NCBI GenBank assembly: GCA_964560205.1
Contig: CAZLKT010000020.1
Location: forward strand, 1 to 7,870
Source of the DNA: CAZLKT01 sp964560205
GTDB taxonomy: Bacteria > Pseudomonadota > Alphaproteobacteria > Holosporales > Holosporaceae
Length of the DNA stretch: 7,870 nt
Direction of reading: 5' to 3'
A model generated the notes under the pieces. The model did not search any database and was not told where the DNA came from. It saw only the letters and a list, made by a program, of their open reading frames with translations. Shown here piece after piece: positions 5,701 through 7,870 of the stretch; the stretch's first letter is position 1, and every line of letters begins with the position of its first letter. The position numbers and the translations under genes were made by a program.

Positions 5701-7204
5701 CTTTTTTTTTGATTTTTTCTTGTTGCTCCCAGATCCCCTGTCCGTCCCTTACTGGAAATTGTACGAGGAGGTCACGTATGGAAATGGAATCATTATGCGT
5801 ACCTGCTAAGAGCAGACGATCATCTATAAGTTCTTTCACAGCCTCAGCATTGGCATCCAAGGCGCCTTCGAGGGAAGCCTTTTCTTGAAGAACTTGTTGA
5901 ATGCTGTAACATTGATCTTTTGTTATTCCGTCCATTTGATCACTTGAGAGTGGTGTTTCTGGGGGGCGCGAAAGCAATTCGTAGAGCACCTCAGAAGGAA
6001 GTAATCCTATTTCTTCTTTGGGGATGCTCTGAATGCGTTCTGGTGATATGTTGTTTATTTCGGATTTTGCCGTATGAAGGAGACATTCAGGTGTATAGAT
6101 TCCACGGGTCATGAATTTTTCAAAATTTTTTCGTGATTCTATAATGGTTTGTATGGTATTCAAAGGGGCCCTATATTCATTTTGGTGCCCATGAGCAGAT
6201 TTCAGGTCTTGTATTTTTTGGTCCAGTTTGTTTAACCACTTACCATTTTTTCCAGCGAGAAACATTATCGTGGTACTTTTTGCCATGTGAGGTATGTCAT
6301 CAGGTTTAAGAAGTCCAATATATTCCGTAGACTCATGCCACGCAGTATCATCGTAGGATCCGAGACCATTTTTGAGAATAGAATCAAGGTCCTCACGAAG
6401 TTTCGCATGAGGGCTCTTAGAAGGAGGACCGTTAGGATCAGAATCTTTTTGAAGGCATTCAAAATTTGTTGAAACTATCTTGCGAAGTATGTGAGTTTTC
6501 ATCTCTAAGAGTGTTATGAAAACGAAGGGAAGCGCTGCTACGATGGATGTATTATTTATCCAATGGTCCTTGGTGCTGACATGGTTAGTATCTTGTTGTA
6601 AGGTGAATGTTTCTGATAAGAGGTCTTTTTCTGATGAGGGGATTGCTTCTGATGAGGAAATTGTTTCTTCTGCGGGGAGAGGGTCTTTTTCTGATGAGGG
6701 GATTGCTTTTGATGAGGAAATTGTTTCTTCTGCGGGGAGAGTTTCTTGTGTGGCTGAAAAACCATGAAGACTGCTGACTGGTGTTTCTGTAAGCTGAGGA
6801 GTAGGGAAAGAAACAGAAGGGGTTTTTGCCAAATTTGTATATATGCTATACAACGTCATACCAGCCGTAAAGAGGACGCCGAAGTTGAGGGCATTTTTTA
6901 TGAGAGGGGCCCAAGATGCAGCAGAAGATGCCGGTGTGGTAGTCACTATGTTCTGTGATGGTTTCTGCGAGGCTTTTTTTGGCTTTGTGCGGCGAATCCT
7001 TTGTGCTGTAGATTCTTTGTAAGCTGGAGATGGTGGTGGCCTACGCTTCTTTCGTGTAGCGCCCGTGATATTTGCCACAGACCTGGTGGTAAATTTTTCA
7101 CGCTTTTTGTTGTCTCGCGCTTGTACGTTTTGTGCAGACGTTTGCACGGCTATCATCCAGAATAGTATCACAAAAAGCTTTTTTGTATTTTTTATATAAA
7201 ACAT
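2786..7204 (-). CDS. Giant modular exported protein, paralogue B (1472 aa, complete)
   Basis: No named family or catalytic motif is recognised. Residues 1-24 form a Sec signal peptide (KNTKK, LFVILFWMIAV, then TSA before Q25). Residues 27-90 are strongly basic (RKKRR, RRTKPKK). Hydrophobic segments at about 99-121 and 218-236 flank a Ser/Glu linker with 20-residue repeats. From about 265 on it is charged and helix-prone: module A recurs near 269-430, 510-665, 930-1055 and 1275-1425, and module B near 665-876 and 1057-1255. The C-terminus (1427-1472) is polar, rich in Gln, His and Pro, and probably disordered. Cysteines are few. The ATG at 7204 is kept because the next in-frame ATG (Met17) lies inside the signal peptide and would destroy it. 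The Shine-Dalgarno is weak (AAAAGA directly before ATG). It is transcribed from its own promoter. A scaffold, adhesin or host-directed effector are all possible. Confidence 0.92.
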   Translation of the reverse strand: MFYIKNTKKLFVILFWMIAVQTSAQNVQARDNKKREKFTTRSVANITGATRKKRRPPPSPAYKESTAQRIRRTKPKKASQKPSQNIVTTTPASSAASWAPLIKNALNFGVLFTAGMTLYSIYTNLAKTPSVSFPTPQLTETPVSSLHGFSATQETLPAEETISSSKAIPSSEKDPLPAEETISSSEAIPSSEKDLLSETFTLQQDTNHVSTKDHWINNTSIVAALPFVFITLLEMKTHILRKIVSTNFECLQKDSDPNGPPSKSPHAKLREDLDSILKNGLGSYDDTAWHESTEYIGLLKPDDIPHMAKSTTIMFLAGKNGKWLNKLDQKIQDLKSAHGHQNEYRAPLNTIQTIIESRKNFEKFMTRGIYTPECLLHTAKSEINNISPERIQSIPKEEIGLLPSEVLYELLSRPPETPLSSDQMDGITKDQCYSIQQVLQEKASLEGALDANAEAVKELIDDRLLLAGTHNDSISIRDLLVQFPVRDGQGIWEQQEKIKKKEEEKKQRIRKNLNDLFSNNLIKPHKDDIFSQRKDYIALLEHEDYLRITPLAAGLLFNGKEGLQDLKELIEKIKHEKHSEDAVKKLNDILAYRETVEQFLQGATPYDKDIGAFLSFYDTKKLQANIKPNIPPEEIHTLPISAICGLLYEPSELSTNQIKKISPKQFEAFLNIFPPRTRVGPKHFIACLRNKEIAKTLLTSEKMSISTSDESVNKEMEQEGLFHKKTENLFTGLDIDFNNDKKIVETLSQLSRPIRIAICIYNDNITEENIGKLIKENEKEALQNAQAQKKAYDDIPHMTKDDLEKVDLQILQSYVLHGRVTEEQLQSIDEKKRDNLFQNIATTFDNNYLNQTGTSLEKKISLLPEKQKECVLWKTRYLQSSFEKFFKTREERKKIVINKFNSILNGKINPFSPPISLDYTEPLDVEERKKIFKDVLSFIHTHGVMPSFQLRLEDILLLDPQDFDKITPVVQDILFSKDLAMLELIIGLMKRKTDSLLFSEVIKKLEIYVQRQKVSNFTSGTCYDEIGDWLTLHDIMKVLQNRDNPPFFILRITAEKLEEFFQKEPRVSLPDENIKKILDAKDERAAILFKYGQLDKKIEKNEFSDQKMRLILEKFKIDFTNKDDVERLKKQSLKARIAFCILRQTTEEETAQIITSKEEEKALKNAKILRLSKEEVQNLSLEDMKNIDVETLANLFLRRKLQGSQLTKIGHESVQENFAKMVDKDIKNKNSDSDFFIKQLVLLEEKDVELVWKKTSNPDATLHILFPDEDKRKKIIEDDLSFLIRNPEEAPRLSARRYRRFLENLTHEECEKMTYETAAFLFQGTIGLSALEKLKNKMKTKLTEALDSIEGNRYKGTSEKSPQLSSLEGATNNLEEILSQRKKVEGFIAGNIEPKDEINSLLTKSDIKRLSPEKIPNIPVKSIINGKEEEKKEKSHHQSGKNQNSYGDQQDQDAPPRRSPSLSAKGRMHEQD
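6621..6740. repeat. 60-bp in-frame tandem repeats in paralogue B
   Basis: Units 6621-6680 and 6681-6740 are identical except for two bases, both changing the residue (Lys versus Glu; Pro versus Leu). The encoded 20-residue unit, residues 156-175 and 176-195, begins LPAEETISSS and ends IPSSEKD. It lies in the linker between the two hydrophobic segments, the same place where paralogue A has its unrelated 51-bp repeats. Confidence 0.93.
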
Positions 7205-7410
7205 TCTTTTATGTCAAAATTAAAACAATTCAAATTATAATGTTTTTTTATAAAGTTGTCAACTATGATATTTTAAAACATTATTAAAAAGGAATGAAAA
7301 GATAGGTATGCAATGAATTATAGAAAAAAGAGGTTTTGTTTGATAACATGAAATATCGGAAAAAATCTCTTATAATGGTCTGTTTTCTCAGAGATTATGA
7401 GAATATTCTA
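7205..7410. other. Spacer between paralogue B and the insertion sequence
   Basis: Apart from the paralogue B promoter this A/T-rich stretch holds no gene I can support. An inverted repeat TTCTCA (7385-7390) and TGAGAA (7398-7403) could form a small 6-bp hairpin with a 7-nt loop, and AGAATATTCT at 7400-7409 is a 10-bp palindrome next to the proposed end of the insertion sequence. Confidence 0.5.
7234..7262 (-). promoter_or_regulatory. Perfect-consensus sigma70 promoter of paralogue B
   Basis: On the minus strand TTGACA (7257-7262) and TATAAT (7234-7239) are separated by exactly 17 nt, matching consensus at every position. Initiation near 7227 would give a leader of roughly 23 nt before the ATG at 7204. 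The spacer contains a run of seven A. Confidence 0.85.
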
Positions 7411-7423
7411 GGTGGTGTCGACA
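7411..7423. repeat. Candidate terminal inverted repeat of the insertion sequence
   Basis: GGTGGTGTCGACA lies immediately beyond the transposase stop (7425-7427). It is called from position and general appearance only, because the matching copy is off the right edge. Confidence 0.45.
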
Positions 7424-7424
7424 T

Positions 7425-7870
7425 TTATTTTAGCCATAAATAAATTCCAGCAAGAAAAACAAAAGAGAGATAGGAGATATCAAGCTTGTCGTATTGTGTT
7501 GCTACACGCCTAAAATGCTTGAGTTTATTGAACGATTACATTTCTCTCTTTATATAATTCTTGGTCATAGTTCATATAATCCGCATCGTAACCTTTGTCA
7601 GCTCTTAACGCATCCGTTTCTCTACCCTCCACCACATCCAAAGCTTTTATGTCATCAGACCTCTGCCCAGCTGTTACAAAAAATCTTACAGGGTTACCAC
7701 GTGCATCGCAAGCAGCATGGAGCTTCCTGCTGAAGCCACCTTTGGATCTTCCGAGCCCTTGTTCTTGCATACCAGTTTCTATATTTTTTTTAAAGCACCA
7801 GCTGAATGCTGATGTGCTCTGATTATTGTTGAATCTATCATCAACCATTCATTATCACTATCCACCGCTC
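7425..7870 (-). pseudogene. IS5-family DDE transposase, degenerate and partial
   Basis: Three minus-strand frames together give a recognisable transposase C-terminal half. The frame entering at the right edge reads DSDNEWLMIDSTIIRAHQHS, with the first catalytic Asp in MIDST (7833-7835), and stops at 7779-7781. A -1 frame continues with GRSKGGFSRKLHAACDA, GQRSDD and ADKGYDADY, with the second catalytic Asp at 7597-7599, and stops at 7525-7527. A third frame ends NKLKHFRRVATQYDKLDISY and LWLK, with stop 7425-7427. Between DADY and YDQELYKERN about 20-25 residues usual for the family are absent. Near 7532 about five bases are missing where the family has IERF, removing the catalytic Glu. The first frame change may be programmed; the other two lesions make the gene inactive. 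The 5' half is outside the window. Confidence 0.85.
7785..7794 (-). other. Candidate -1 frameshift site in the transposase
   Basis: On the minus strand the codons GCT TTA AAA AAA create overlapping slippery heptamers T_TTA_AAA and A_AAA_AAA, two codons before the stop of the first frame (7779-7781). A -1 slip here joins the upstream frame (HQHSAGALKK) to the downstream frame (ETGMQEQGLG) exactly where the family is continuous. A chance indel in the run of eight A is the alternative. Confidence 0.55.

Larger units (their letters stand above)
7411..7870 (-). mobile_element. IS5-family-like insertion sequence, one end only
   Basis: The element is identified by its transposase remnant, read on the minus strand and running beyond the right edge. 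The proposed outer boundary is at 7411, where GGTGGTGTCGACA begins just after the transposase stop codon, as terminal inverted repeats do in this family. The preceding TA (7409-7410) could be half of a target duplication. The opposite end is outside the window, so neither the inverted repeat nor the duplication can be confirmed here. Confidence 0.7.

Noticed and set aside
6556..6765. Minus-strand frame with repeated PHQKQSPHQKK
   Set aside because: It is the out-of-frame reading of the 60-bp repeats of paralogue B. Any frame through a repeat whose length is a multiple of three looks repetitive.
7371..7376. Plus-strand TATAAT as a promoter towards the insertion sequence
   Set aside because: No acceptable -35 is found at 16-18 nt upstream and no plus-strand gene follows.
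7494..7822. Two plus-strand frames of 75-79 codons
   Set aside because: They lie opposite the transposase remnant, whose motifs are clear on the minus strand.

Overview
The window is AT-rich bacterial DNA dominated by two very large genes on the minus strand, arranged head to tail. The fragment of an IS5-type transposase at the right edge and the near-consensus sigma70 promoters fit a proteobacterium. The large, low-complexity, repeat-bearing exported proteins next to a decaying insertion sequence would suit a host-associated lineage such as an alphaproteobacterial endosymbiont, but that placement is a weak inference and no marker gene is present.

Layout from left to right: (1) 1-2434, minus strand, is the first 811 codons of a large exported membrane protein whose 3' end lies beyond the left edge. 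(2) 2435-2785 is a 351-bp AT-rich spacer with one strong and one weaker minus-strand promoter for gene 1, a 10-bp inverted repeat abutting the strong promoter, and a weak terminator candidate for gene 2. (3) 2786-7204, minus strand, is a complete 1472-codon paralogue of gene 1. (4) 7205-7410 is a short spacer with a perfect TTGACA-17-TATAAT promoter for gene 2. (5) 7411 to the right edge is the end of an IS5-family-like insertion sequence, with a transposase broken by an internal deletion and a small frame-breaking deletion.

The two large proteins share one plan: Sec signal peptide, strongly basic Lys/Arg/Pro tail, hydrophobic segment, acidic or serine-rich linker carrying near-identical in-frame tandem repeats, further hydrophobic segment(s), then a long charged, mostly helical region. 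That region is built from a recurring module of about 130-165 residues (module A), which in gene 2 alternates with a second module of about 200 residues (module B). The hallmark of module A is the block RGxYTPECL, present in both proteins. The paralogues differ in their membrane section: gene 2 has two hydrophobic segments, whereas gene 1 has about six, including a 65-residue internal duplication. I recognise no named family and no enzyme motif. Each gene has its own promoter, so they look like separately transcribed members of a tandemly duplicated family. The most likely undescribed content of the window is this protein family.
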